Assembly: GCA_027317185.1 (NCBI GenBank)
Contig: DAHVFB010000026.1
Coordinates: 1-34,640 of the forward strand
Length of the DNA stretch: 34,640 nt
Direction of reading: 5' to 3'
Source of the DNA: Deltaproteobacteria bacterium
GTDB taxonomy: Bacteria; Desulfobacterota; Binatia; Binatales; Binataceae
Positions 1 to 7,424 of the stretch are shown here, piece after piece (position 1 is the stretch's first letter; the number at the start of each line of letters is the position of its first letter). Under the pieces are notes generated by a model that saw only the letters and a list, made by a program, of their open reading frames with translations, had not been told where the DNA came from and searched no databases. A program made the translations under genes and the position numbers.

Positions 1-501
1 CTCGTGCCGCGGGGCGCATAGTGAAAAGCCCCAACTGATCCCACAGCCAAGGATGCGCATCGATAAAGTCCATCGAATCTCCCGCCGCAAAGCCAATCGG
101 GAGATTGGCGCTCCCGTGGGAACGCGAATCTCCCGATTCGCTCTGAGCGCAGGTGAAGAGCCTCAACTCCGTATAATTAAGCGCATGTACCCGGCACTGC
201 CCAAGCTTGTATTATTCGCTCGTGACCGGCGTGAAGTCTGAAGAGTCTGGGCAATCGGCGGCCGCATAGCCGGTTGGCTCTCGGTAAAGCCCGCCAGTCT
301 ATATCGAGGAATGACTAATGCCCCGCGTGTAAAAGGCGAAGGACATGGCTGCAAGCGTTACCGGACTGGTCCGACAAATCCACTTTCTCGGCAGGCGCAG
401 AGACGCTTCGGACCTTATCGCCAAAAACCCAAACATGCCTTTCCAGCCGGTATCACGGGAGAACCGCGCAAGGGGCTCGGCTGTTAGGCTATCGCTCTCC
501 T
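1..501. other. Left-edge region without a supported gene
   Basis: I see no convincing gene here. Short open frames exist on both strands but lack recognisable motifs and Shine-Dalgarno sites. The stretch holds the hairpin cluster described separately (74-140). From 299 to 501 the minus strand stays open as a run-on of the frameshifted HEPN-like gene, but the natural end of that gene is probably at 502. An AT-rich patch near 170-180 (GTATAATTAAG) could be a promoter element, but nothing obvious follows it. Confidence 0.5.
74..140. repeat. Cluster of related hairpins (CGAATC-TCCC-GATTCG type)
   Basis: Three related units lie within 67 bases. CGAATCTCCCG occurs at 74-84 and again at 125-135, 51 bases apart. 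The second copy extends to a perfect stem-loop, CGAATC-TCCC-GATTCG (125-140). Between them, CCAATC-GGGA-GATTGG (93-108) is another perfect stem-loop. The 12-base core AATCGGGAGATT (95-106) is the exact inverse complement of 127-138, so the two can also pair with each other into one larger hairpin. This could be a REP-like element, an operator array or a transcription-end structure; the sequence alone does not decide. Confidence 0.7.
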
Positions 502-1516
502 CTATTGGTCGTATTTCTGAATGAGAGGCTCCTGCATGATGTCGAGGGGTTTCCCCCAAATGGAGCATCTTTCGCCGTCTCGGAGCTTCCAGAAAGCCGC
601 TATTGTTGGCGTCCGTCCGGAAGCGCTCTCGAAGCGCTGTGCTGCGCAGGAGCCGCGAATATGCGTCGCACGCTAGTTGCTCGATCTGGCGCGTCCTTTG
701 CCAGCACACGTCCTCTCGCCGGTTGGCGGGATAATTCTGCGCAGCCTCGTACCATTCGTGCAAATGTTCGGTGTCGCTGCGCATATCGAACGCTTCCTGC
801 AAGACCAATCGAGTGTCTTTGAGAGCTCCCGCGAAGGTCTGGCAGCGATGTGTGAACTGGTTCTTGGTCTTGCCGACATCGGGGAGAATGAGCGCCTCCA
901 GGGAGCGCACGAACTGGTGGAGACGGTCCTGACCGGTTTGCTTGAGGCTGGCCAGCAGCGTGTTCAGGCCACGGATGACGCGTCGAAAGTCGGCCTTGTC
1001 TGCTGCCATCGCCGTTGCTCCGGCGCGGAGCGCGGTGGCGTCCTCTAGCCACTCTTGGGTGATGGGCGTCAACCGGTATCCTTTGGTCTGGAAAAATGCG
1101 GGGAGCTGGCCCATCTGTCGGATCTCCGGCACACCCTGTTGGGAGGAGCCGCAGAGCAAATTGGCGCTTTCACATTCGATGCCGCTTCTGAGGTGTAGCA
1201 GAGAAAAAAGCAGGCTGAGGTCGTCACTGAGGCGGTTGTGCACAGCATCGAGGATTTCAGGGTTGTCGGAGGGTTCCTCGACGAAGAGGACGAGATTAGC
1301 CTCCCGAAGACGCTCCATACGGATGGAGCCGATCCATTCTTTCCAAATGCCGAGGTCTCTGACCGGCACGCCGGGCATAGCCCACGTGCCGTCAGACAGT
1401 TGGAAAGCTTCCGAGGAAAGATCGACGTAGGCGTTGTTGAACGTCAAGAGGGCGAACTTGCTCTTGTTCTGGAATTTATGTTCCATGAATGGGTGCCGCT
1501 TCGCTGGGACATCCAT
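502..1516 (-). CDS. HEPN-like (Apea-type) protein, frameshifted near its 3' end
   Basis: Unnamed protein; function not recognised with certainty. Residues about 200-295 read like a HEPN helical domain: a helix around RSLEALIL, then R246-SDTE-H251, an R-X4-H motif of the kind used by HEPN ribonucleases, then a long helix ending in a Leu/Arg-rich stretch. As written the frame stays open for 405 codons to 299, but after Asn304 (605-607) the composition turns unnatural. Skipping one base at 601-604 moves into another frame that reads AAFWKLRDGERCSIWGKPLD and stops at TAG 502-504, a far more protein-like C-terminus of about 336 residues in total. I therefore end the gene at 502. The extra base may be real decay or a sequencing error. 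No clear Shine-Dalgarno precedes the ATG at 1516; Met11 is an alternative start. HEPN proteins are common in defence and toxin modules, but no partner gene is visible beside it. Confidence 0.5.
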
Positions 1517-1904
1517 AATAGTAAGGCGGACATTAGCCAGACAAAGGCAGCAGTCAGTAATCTAGGATAAATAAATTAATAAGTCCCATCTCGACGATTG
1601 TTATTTCCTCAACTTCACCTTTCGTCCCCGCCAAAAACGGCCCAATAGAGCCGTGTCTTCAGGCACTTAACCATTCCTCAAAGCTTTTGGTCGATAATAT
1701 TCCGCGAAATCAACATCCGTGAGTTTCTCACGATCCATAGCGATCTGGCGCACGGTTCCCGATCCGGGCGCGCTTGAGAATTCGATCCTTCGGCGGGTTA
1801 ATATTGCCAGATGCTGTCGCGGTGGCGCGGCCACCCACGTGATCGCTATAACGATAGCGATTGGCTATTGACGATTGGTTTTTCGATTGCCTGTTCCATT
1901 GCAT
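1517..1904. other. Intergenic region upstream of the tRNA-Sec gene
   Basis: 388 bases with no protein gene I can support. It must carry any promoter for the minus-strand HEPN-like gene and for the plus-strand tRNA-Sec. A TTGACG box at 1868-1873 sits about 32 bases before the tRNA 5' end, a reasonable -35 distance, but the matching -10 region (about 1891-1899, CTGTTCCAT) is poor. A short palindrome at 1842-1861 is listed separately. Confidence 0.4.
1842..1861. repeat. Palindrome upstream of selC
   Basis: ATCGCTAT-AACG-ATAGCGAT is a perfect 8-base inverted repeat with a 4-base loop, just upstream of the TTGACG box of the tRNA-Sec gene. The half-site ATAGCGAT recurs once at about 1737. It may be an operator or cruciform; no regulator can be assigned. 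Confidence 0.45.
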
Positions 1905-2000
1905 GGAGGAGGACGGGGCCCGGTGGCCCCACCGGTCTTCAAAACCGGCTTGGCGGGCATTGCGCTCGCCGGAAGGTTCGACTCCTTCCCCCCTCCGCCA
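1905..2000 (+). tRNA. tRNA-Sec (anticodon TCA), selenocysteine tRNA
   Basis: The 96-base length, long variable arm and extended D stem are the hallmarks of selenocysteine tRNA, which decodes in-frame UGA with SelB and is charged by SerRS then SelA. Visible parts: an 8-base acceptor arm (GGAGGAGG pairing with CCCCCTCC, one A-C mismatch); a 6-base D stem (GGGGCC/GGCCCC); an anticodon stem CCGGT/ACCGG around the loop CTTCAAA with anticodon TCA at 1939-1941; a variable arm of about 7 pairs (GGCGGGC/GCTCGCC); a 5-base T stem around TTCGACT; and an encoded 3' CCA at 1998-2000. selA, selB and selD are not in the window, and I found no in-frame TGA here that needs explaining. Confidence 0.93.
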
Positions 2001-2145
2001 TCTCGTCGTTAACCGAAGCTGACCGGATCCGGATCGCATCGATGCGCAGCGGACGAAAATCCCGCCCGCCTCATTTCTCGCACGCCGTGGCGAACTGCCT
2101 GCGCGATGGAACGCCCTTGGACGATTCCGCGCCGGCGCGTCGCTG

Positions 2146-3831
2146 CTATAGCTTCGGCGGACGTGGCCGATCGCGCAGCTTACTGAGCGTCAGGCGCGTC
2201 GTGATAGCTTCCTGATCGAGCTGAATTTCGATTAACGACGCGCGGTCCGCCGCGAGACAGCGATCGAACGCCGCCGCGAATTCTTCGGTGCGTTTCACGG
2301 TTTCACCGTGCAAACCGTACGCCCGCGCCAGAGCGGCGAAGTCGGGATTTTGCAAATCGCTGCCGATCGTGCGGCCCGGATACTCGCGTTCCTGATGCAT
2401 CCGAATGGTCCCATACATGCCGTTATTGATCACGAAGAAGATCGGCCTGACGCGGTACTGAACGGCGGTGGCCAGCTCTTGTCCGTTCATCAGAAAGCAT
2501 CCGTCGCCCGAAAACGACAGCACTCGACGCTCTGGATAAGCGAGAGCGGCAGCTACCGCCGATGGCACTCCATAGCCCATCGATCCGTTGGTCGGCGCAA
2601 GCTGGGTGCCGAGTTCGCGAAAGCGCCAATACCGATGCACCCAGCCGGTAAAATTTCCGCCGCCGTTGGTGACGATGGTGTCTGGCGGCATCCGATCGCG
2701 CAGGCCGGCGACGATCTCCGCCAATTGCACCGCTCCCGGATTATGCTCGGGCACGCCCCAAGCGAGGTAATCGCGATGGGCGTCAGCGGTCCGCGCGGCC
2801 CATCGCGAGGAGTCAACCGGCGGCATCTGCGCGAGCGCTGCGGCGATCTGCGGCATCCCGGCGTTGATCGGCAAAGCGGCCTGGTAAACCCGTCCGAGTT
2901 CCTCCGATCCGGGATGAACGTGGATCAGTTGCTGACGGGGACGCGGGACTTCGAGCAAGGTGTAGCCGGCGGTGGTCGCTTCGCCGAGCCGCGGCCCGAT
3001 TGCGATCAGCAAGTCCGTCTGCTTGACCATCTGAGTCAGTTTCGGATTCGGCGCAATGGCCAAATCGCCGGCATAATACGGGCTGAGGTTGTCGAAGTGA
3101 TCCTGACATCGCAGCGAGGTCGCGACCGGTATGCGATTGGCTTCGGCGAACGCCGCGATATCGCGCACCGCCTCGGGGGTCCAGGTCTGACCGCCCAGTA
3201 GCAGCATCGGAGTGTGCGACTGCGACAGCATTGCGCGCATCCGATCGAGATCCGCGGACGACGGGCTCGCCTGGACGGTGCTGAACGGGGCGGCGTCGGC
3301 GACTGAGACTTCGTCGCACAACATGTCTTCAGGCAGCACCAGCGCGACCGGTCCGGGGCGTCCCGAATTGGCGAGCGTGAACGCATGCGCGACCATCTCG
3401 GGAATCCGTGCGGCATCCTCGATTTGCGCCACCCATTTGGTGAACTGTCCGTACATTCGGCGGAAATCGATCTCCTGAAATGCCTCGCGATCGGCGTGTC
3501 CGCGCGGTACCTGGCCGATCAGCACCACCATCGGCGAGGAATCCTGATAGGCGGTGTGCACGCCGATACTGGCGTTGGTAGCGCCCGGCCCGCGGGTCAC
3601 GAATAGGACGCTCGGCCGCCGCATCAGCTTGGCGTGGGCGTCGGCCATGTAGGCGGCGCCGCCTTCCTGACGGCATACGATCAGGCGAATATCCTCGCGG
3701 GCGTCGTACAAGGCGTCGAGCGCGGCGAGGTAGCTTTCGCCCGGCACGCAGAAGATCATTTCGGTGCCGTGAATTCTGAGTTGATCGATTAGCACCTGGC
3801 CGCCGGTGCGCCGTATGGCTTGCTCGCTCAT
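2146..3831 (-). CDS. Thiamine-diphosphate-dependent enzyme, acetolactate synthase-like
   Basis: 561 residues with the full three-domain plan of the acetolactate synthase / benzoylformate decarboxylase superfamily: N-terminal Pyr domain, central domain, C-terminal PP domain. The Pyr-domain glutamate that activates the cofactor is Glu56 in CRQEGGAAYMAD. The cofactor and magnesium motif is GDGCFLMNGQEL followed by a hydrophobic strand and INN. Substrate cannot be read from sequence; true acetolactate synthase usually sits with a small regulatory subunit (ilvH/ilvN), which is absent here, so another 2-oxoacid lyase or carboligase is just as likely. AGGAG lies 11 bases before the ATG. It is divergent from the LLM oxidoreductase across 89 bases, so the two may share a control region. 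Confidence 0.88.
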   Translation of the reverse strand: MSEQAIRRTGGQVLIDQLRIHGTEMIFCVPGESYLAALDALYDAREDIRLIVCRQEGGAAYMADAHAKLMRRPSVLFVTRGPGATNASIGVHTAYQDSSPMVVLIGQVPRGHADREAFQEIDFRRMYGQFTKWVAQIEDAARIPEMVAHAFTLANSGRPGPVALVLPEDMLCDEVSVADAAPFSTVQASPSSADLDRMRAMLSQSHTPMLLLGGQTWTPEAVRDIAAFAEANRIPVATSLRCQDHFDNLSPYYAGDLAIAPNPKLTQMVKQTDLLIAIGPRLGEATTAGYTLLEVPRPRQQLIHVHPGSEELGRVYQAALPINAGMPQIAAALAQMPPVDSSRWAARTADAHRDYLAWGVPEHNPGAVQLAEIVAGLRDRMPPDTIVTNGGGNFTGWVHRYWRFRELGTQLAPTNGSMGYGVPSAVAAALAYPERRVLSFSGDGCFLMNGQELATAVQYRVRPIFFVINNGMYGTIRMHQEREYPGRTIGSDLQNPDFAALARAYGLHGETVKRTEEFAAAFDRCLAADRASLIEIQLDQEAITTRLTLSKLRDRPRPPKL

Positions 3832-3920
3832 GTCGGTTCGTGCTCCTGTCGCGAATAGCGCAACGATTTTATACGATCGCGCCGTCGTCGAAATCTCTTT
3901 GTCTCAGGGAGGCTCTGAAC

Positions 3921-4856
3921 ATGGCAACCGGCACCATCCCTTGTGGAATCGCAATTCCGCAGGTCTTTGCGAATCCTCAAGCCGATCTCAAGATGCTGCA
4001 TGAATTTGTGCCACGAGTGGAAACGCTCGGCTATGACAGTCTGTGGGTGCAGGAACAGATCATCACCGACCAGCCGATTCTGGAGCCGGTAACGCTGATG
4101 ACCTACGCGGCGGCGCTGAGCAAAAAAGTCCGCCTCGGATCCTCCGTGCTGCTGCTGACGATTCGCAATCCGATACAACTGGCGAAGAGCCTTGCCACGC
4201 TCGATCAATTAAGCAACGGACGCGTAATCGCGGGATTCGGAATCGGCGGGCCGCATATTCCGGAGCAGGTCTTCGGCTTGATCCCGGAGGTTAAGCGATC
4301 GCGCCGTTTTATCGAGGCAATTCAGGTACTTAAGGCGCTATGGACGGAGCCGAAGGCCAGCTTCAAGGGCGAGGTGTGGAGCTTCGAGAACGTCGCGATG
4401 GAGCCCAAGCCGGTACAAAAGCCGCGCATCCCGATATGGTTCGGCGCCCGCACCGAAATTGCCCTTAAACGCGCGGTCCGGCACGGCGACGGCTGGATGG
4501 CGGCAGGGTCATCGTCCTCGGCGGAGTTCATGCAGCATTACCCGATGATCCGGCGGTTCCTCGATGATGCGAAGCGCGATCCGGCCACTTTTCCGATCTC
4601 CAAGCGGGTTTATCTGGCGATCGATAATGATCGCGAGCGCGCGGATCGTCGTCTTAAGGAATGGTTTGGGATGCGCTACAAAAACGCCGATTTGGCGCCC
4701 AAGGTGTCGATCTGGGGCAGCCGCGATCAGGTAACCGAAAAATTACTCGAACTGGTCCGCGCCGGCGTGCAGCATTTCCTGCTCAATCCGGTGTTCGATG
4801 AGATAGAGCAGGCGGAACTGCTGGCGCGCGAGGTGATGCCGCATCTGCACGCCTAA
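3921..4856 (+). CDS. LLM-class (luciferase-like) flavin-dependent oxidoreductase
   Basis: 311 residues with the bacterial luciferase-like TIM-barrel layout. Visible family signatures are ETLGYDSLWVQEQI near the N-terminus, the strand KVRLGSSVLLL, NPIQLAKSLATLDQLSNGRV, GFGIGGPHIPE, and RIPIWFGARTEIALKRAVRHGDGWM. Such enzymes use FMN or coenzyme F420; which one, and the substrate, cannot be told. The frame is open from 3840, but a strong Shine-Dalgarno (CAGGGAGG at 3905-3912) sits 8 bases before the ATG at 3921, so I start there. It is divergent from the ThDP enzyme and convergent with the VOC gene, with a GC-rich hairpin between them. Confidence 0.87.
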   Translation: MATGTIPCGIAIPQVFANPQADLKMLHEFVPRVETLGYDSLWVQEQIITDQPILEPVTLMTYAAALSKKVRLGSSVLLLTIRNPIQLAKSLATLDQLSNGRVIAGFGIGGPHIPEQVFGLIPEVKRSRRFIEAIQVLKALWTEPKASFKGEVWSFENVAMEPKPVQKPRIPIWFGARTEIALKRAVRHGDGWMAAGSSSSAEFMQHYPMIRRFLDDAKRDPATFPISKRVYLAIDNDRERADRRLKEWFGMRYKNADLAPKVSIWGSRDQVTEKLLELVRAGVQHFLLNPVFDEIEQAELLAREVMPHLHA

Positions 4857-4910
4857 CCGGTACGCAAACCGCGTCCTCAACGGCAATTTAGAGGGGCGAG
4901 CGGTATGAAC

Positions 4911-4943
4911 AGGGCGCGCCAACGGCCGCCGCGGGCGCGCCTT
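4911..4943. terminator. Hairpin between convergent genes, possible bidirectional terminator
   Basis: GGCGCGCC (4913-4920) is repeated as GGCGCGCC (4934-4941). The word is self-complementary, so the two copies can pair over a 13-base loop, extended by an A-T pair and a G-T wobble. On the plus strand it is followed by TTT only. It lies between the stop of the LLM gene and the stop of the VOC gene, where a shared terminator is expected. The weak U-tract keeps confidence moderate. Confidence 0.4.
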
Positions 4944-4963
4944 TGCGAGATTTCAAAGCGAGG

Positions 4964-5353
4964 CTACTTGTCGGCCCGCAGCTCGATCGTGTTGCCGTCG
5001 GGATCGTGTACCCACATCTGACGGCCCGCAGTCACTTTGATACCGGCGTCTTCCGGCATCACCACGTGCACGCCGTTTTCTCTCAAGGTGCGCAGCGCCT
5101 CGTCGAAATCCTCGATTTCGAGCGCGATATGCGGCCCGACCGGATCGGGTTCGCCATCGCGGATCACATCACCGGGCTTGCTCTGGATCACGTGAATCTG
5201 GTTCTCGCCCGCGCCAAACCAAAAACCGCCCTGCGGGAAGTTGGGCCGGAAGGTCAGCACCTTCAGTCCCAGCACCCCCTCGTAGAACTTTCTGGTTTTT
5301 TCGGGATCGGCAATTCTGAACGCAGTATGATTTACGGAACGCGGCTTAATCAT
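4964..5353 (-). CDS. VOC (glyoxalase/bleomycin-resistance/dioxygenase fold) protein
   Basis: 129 residues, a single vicinal-oxygen-chelate unit with two beta-alpha-beta-beta-beta halves. The N-half begins with VNHTAFRIADPEKTRKFYEG and the C-half ends in the typical WVHDPDGNTIELRAD. Likely metal ligands are His9 (VNH), His near PHIALEIED and the glutamate of NTIEL. Members include glyoxalase I, methylmalonyl-CoA epimerase and extradiol dioxygenases; the reaction cannot be chosen from sequence. It is a stand-alone gene, convergent with the LLM oxidoreductase; the next gene (DUF2141 protein) diverges from it. Confidence 0.85.
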   Translation of the reverse strand: MIKPRSVNHTAFRIADPEKTRKFYEGVLGLKVLTFRPNFPQGGFWFGAGENQIHVIQSKPGDVIRDGEPDPVGPHIALEIEDFDEALRTLRENGVHVVMPEDAGIKVTAGRQMWVHDPDGNTIELRADK

Positions 5354-5471
5354 CTCAGCTCTCCTCCGTGTGGGCGAACTCTACCGCGAATGGTTGGTGA
5401 TGCCAACGCAGGCGATCACCGGGGGTTCCGCGCTCGCGGTTGGGTTGTCCGCGCGCGCCAGTTAACCTGAG

Positions 5472-5936
5472 GTGGTGGAAAGTAAATCGCGCTTGAGCAG
5501 CCTTCGTCTGATGACGGGTTTGGTCCTGGCGATGCTTGCAGCCGCATCGAGCGGCGTGGCGGCATCGCCGGTGAAAAATTTGCAAATTGTCGTAGCCGGC
5601 TTACGCAACAACTCGGGAAAAGTGGTGTGTACGCTGTGGCATTCGGCGCAGGGATTTCCGCGCGACGACACTAACGCGCAGACCACCTCGGTACCGATCG
5701 AAAACCGGTCCGCGACCTGTAGCTTTCCAGCTCTTCCGGCCGGCGCCTATGCGGCGGTGGCGTATCACGACGAAAACAATAATGGGAAGTTCGATACCAA
5801 CTGGATGGGGCTGCCGCTCGAGGGCTATGGCTTTTCCAATAACGTCTCGATTTCGTGGCGTCCGCCGAATTTCAAGGAGGCCGGATTCCATTACGACGGA
5901 GCCAAACAACAAATTACTATTAGAATTAAATATTGA
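5472..5936 (+). CDS. Secreted DUF2141-domain protein
   Basis: 154 residues. An N-terminal signal peptide is clear: basic start, hydrophobic core LMTGLVLAMLAAASSG, then cleavage probably after VAAS. The mature part is a small beta-sandwich matching DUF2141: LQIVVAGLRNNSGKVVCTLW near the start, the conserved AAVAYHDENNNGKFDTNW loop (Asp/Asn-rich, calcium-site-like), and GLPLEGYGFSNN. Role unknown in the family; exported to periplasm or surface. The start is uncertain: tandem GTG codons at 5472 and 5475 sit right against TGAGG, and Met14 (5511) would still leave a full signal core. Confidence 0.8.
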   Translation: MVESKSRLSSLRLMTGLVLAMLAAASSGVAASPVKNLQIVVAGLRNNSGKVVCTLWHSAQGFPRDDTNAQTTSVPIENRSATCSFPALPAGAYAAVAYHDENNNGKFDTNWMGLPLEGYGFSNNVSISWRPPNFKEAGFHYDGAKQQITIRIKY

Positions 5937-6071
5937 ACAGGAAGTGCATGGCCCGGTATCAGATAAGTGTCTAAGTGTTCAGTGACGGCTAACCTGGGTC
6001 TAACTCCGGCAATAAAATACTTGACGGACCGGACGCGGTAAAATGTTTGGGGCGTGACAGGCTGGATCACT

Positions 6072-6461
6072 TTAATAGTGAACAATAAACCTATCGATGT
6101 AGATGGCTATGAGTAAGCGTTTGTCCGGTCGTTTGAGTGCTTGCCCATACTCAAATTCGATAGACGCGATAACCTGCTCGGCGCGACGTTTCCCCTGATC
6201 TTCATCACAGATAAAGGAAATCATTCCCGCGTGCCGATACTGTTGCTTGTTGTTTGGCGGTCTGCGGGTGATGCCTAGCCGCTTAAAATCGCGGTAATTC
6301 CAAGTGACAAGAACCAGGCTATTTTCGTCCGCAGTTTCAGCAACTAGCCTATCGGGAGTTTTCTGACCAAGCTCCCTCGATACATAAACAATCGAATGCT
6401 TGTGTTTTGCAAAAATTTCGGTGACAGAAGCGGGCACACATTCGTCGATGAGTAGGTCCAT
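6072..6461 (-). CDS. DUF5615 PIN-like toxin of a toxin-antitoxin pair
   Basis: 129 residues. The start LLIDECVPASVTE carries the acidic pair (Asp6, Glu7) that opens the DUF5615 / Mut7-C PIN-like fold, followed by the conserved GQKTPDRLVAETADENSLVLVTWNYRDF, where the closing Asp is a further catalytic acid. These proteins are predicted RNases and act as toxins. The gene lies 22 bases downstream of a MerR-DUF433 gene on the same strand, the usual antitoxin partner, so an operon is likely. The family normally has Asp/Arg where this protein shows Trp-Asn-Tyr before Arg-Asp-Phe, a mild variation. Confidence 0.8.
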   Translation of the reverse strand: MDLLIDECVPASVTEIFAKHKHSIVYVSRELGQKTPDRLVAETADENSLVLVTWNYRDFKRLGITRRPPNNKQQYRHAGMISFICDEDQGKRRAEQVIASIEFEYGQALKRPDKRLLIAIYIDRFIVHY

Positions 6462-6483
6462 CGCGAAAGGTGCCCGCCCGAAA

Positions 6484-7167
6484 CTAACTGGCGACCTTTA
6501 CCCGTTCATGTTTAATGGCAGCGTCAACGTCTACCGGTTGCAGGCGGGGAAATTCGCGTAAGATCGCATCCGACGTGAATCCGGCTTTATGCAGTCGATA
6601 TACGGCAGCGGTCGGGATGCGCGTACCAGCTATGACAGGTTCGTTCCGCACAACGTAGCGGTGCTGCTCAACTTTGCCAATTTGCTTCGGCTTTCGACGA
6701 TTCATGCGAGCGAGATTTCGCTCGACGTTTTGGATCATCGTCCGCATTTCAAACAGCGGTTGCTGTCCATGCGGACTGCTCGCTATAATGTCACCGCTGT
6801 TGGGATGTCGGAAATATACTCGCGCCCGGCGTTTGCGTTGGCCCGACGCTCCCTTCAAGCGCGCAGACTCAGCTATCGGGTCTTCGTAGAAGACTAGTTT
6901 CGACCAGTCCGCATCCGGCGTTTTCTTGAGGTCTTCGCTGATCTGACGTAGATCGGGATTCAGCGGGACTCCATATTTATTGCGCAGTCGGCCAATCGTC
7001 CGTAGACCGACAACATCGCGAAATGAATAGATGCGATTGAAGGATCGCTTCTCATCCGCTGTATAGCGGGGCTTGAAGAGTCCGGTCTTATCCCAATAGG
7101 CGAGTTGTCTCGCGGAAATGCCGCAAAGGGCACAAACCTGATCTGCGGTGAACAGTCCAAGCTTCAT
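6484..7167 (-). CDS. MerR-type HTH / DUF433 antitoxin-like regulator
   Basis: 227 residues in two parts. Residues about 5-75 form a MerR-like winged helix: FTADQVCALCGISARQLAYW, then YSFRDVVGLRTIGRL. Residues about 165-225 are a DUF433 domain: YVVRNEPVIAGTRIPTAAVY, AGFTSDAILREFPRLQPVDVDAAI. DUF433 proteins are antitoxins to DUF5615/VapC-like toxins; the MerR domain supplies DNA binding, so this is expected to neutralise the downstream toxin and repress the operon. No Shine-Dalgarno precedes the ATG. A candidate promoter ends only 7 bases before it, so the message may be leaderless. Confidence 0.82.
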   Translation of the reverse strand: MKLGLFTADQVCALCGISARQLAYWDKTGLFKPRYTADEKRSFNRIYSFRDVVGLRTIGRLRNKYGVPLNPDLRQISEDLKKTPDADWSKLVFYEDPIAESARLKGASGQRKRRARVYFRHPNSGDIIASSPHGQQPLFEMRTMIQNVERNLARMNRRKPKQIGKVEQHRYVVRNEPVIAGTRIPTAAVYRLHKAGFTSDAILREFPRLQPVDVDAAIKHERVKVAS

Positions 7168-7174
7168 TGCGCAA

Positions 7175-7204
7175 ACAATAGCGTGCTGTGCACTGAATGT
7201 GCAA
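7175..7204 (-). promoter_or_regulatory. Candidate promoter/operator of the toxin-antitoxin operon
   Basis: Read on the minus strand: TTGCAC (7199-7204), an 18-base spacer, then TATTGT (7175-7180). The long spacer suits MerR-type promoters. An inverted repeat TGCAC-TGAAT-GTGCA (7189-7203 on the plus strand) overlaps the -35 box and could be the operator. Transcription would begin at or next to the ATG at 7167, giving a leaderless message. Not verified. Confidence 0.35.
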
Positions 7205-7229
7205 ATGCGGTCTAAGTAGCTGAAAAATT

Positions 7230-7385
7230 CTATGTTTTCTTTGCACTCCGATTTTGGCGCCCGTGCTCATGAGTAGAAGATTTCGGTGTCGCCAGGAGCG
7301 CACGCCCTAATTTTTCCAAGCGTTCTAATCCCCGCTCACCGTCGATCTGCACATCGAGTAAGTTCGATTCCGCCTTGGGCTTCAT
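7230..7385 (-). CDS. Small 51-residue protein upstream of the TA operon
   Basis: ATG at 7385 to TAG at 7230; 51 residues. The protein is charged: it starts MKPKAESNLLDVQIDGERGL, continues ERLEKLGRALLATPKSS, and ends basic (GRQNRSAKKT). The middle resembles the amphipathic helix plus 'xxPK' turn of many small phage- and toxin-antitoxin-associated proteins, but I do not recognise a named family. It is on the same strand as the MerR-DUF433 gene, 62 bases upstream, so it may be cotranscribed. A weak GTGGGG lies just before the ATG. It could be a chance frame. Confidence 0.42.
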   Translation of the reverse strand: MKPKAESNLLDVQIDGERGLERLEKLGRALLATPKSSTHEHGRQNRSAKKT

Positions 7386-7424
7386 GGCCCCACGATACCA
7401 CGACGCTTGCGCCCTCTTTACTGC

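Noticed and set aside
1905..2000. tRNA-Sec as an integration (att) site for an island
   Set aside because: I looked for a repeat of its 3' end (GGTTCGACTCC) elsewhere in the window and saw none; no integrase is present.
2308..3201. Large plus-strand open frame of 297 codons opposite the ThDP enzyme
   Set aside because: It is the shadow of the well-supported minus-strand gene; no motifs and the composition is unlike protein (similar shadows lie across aguB, addA and addB).
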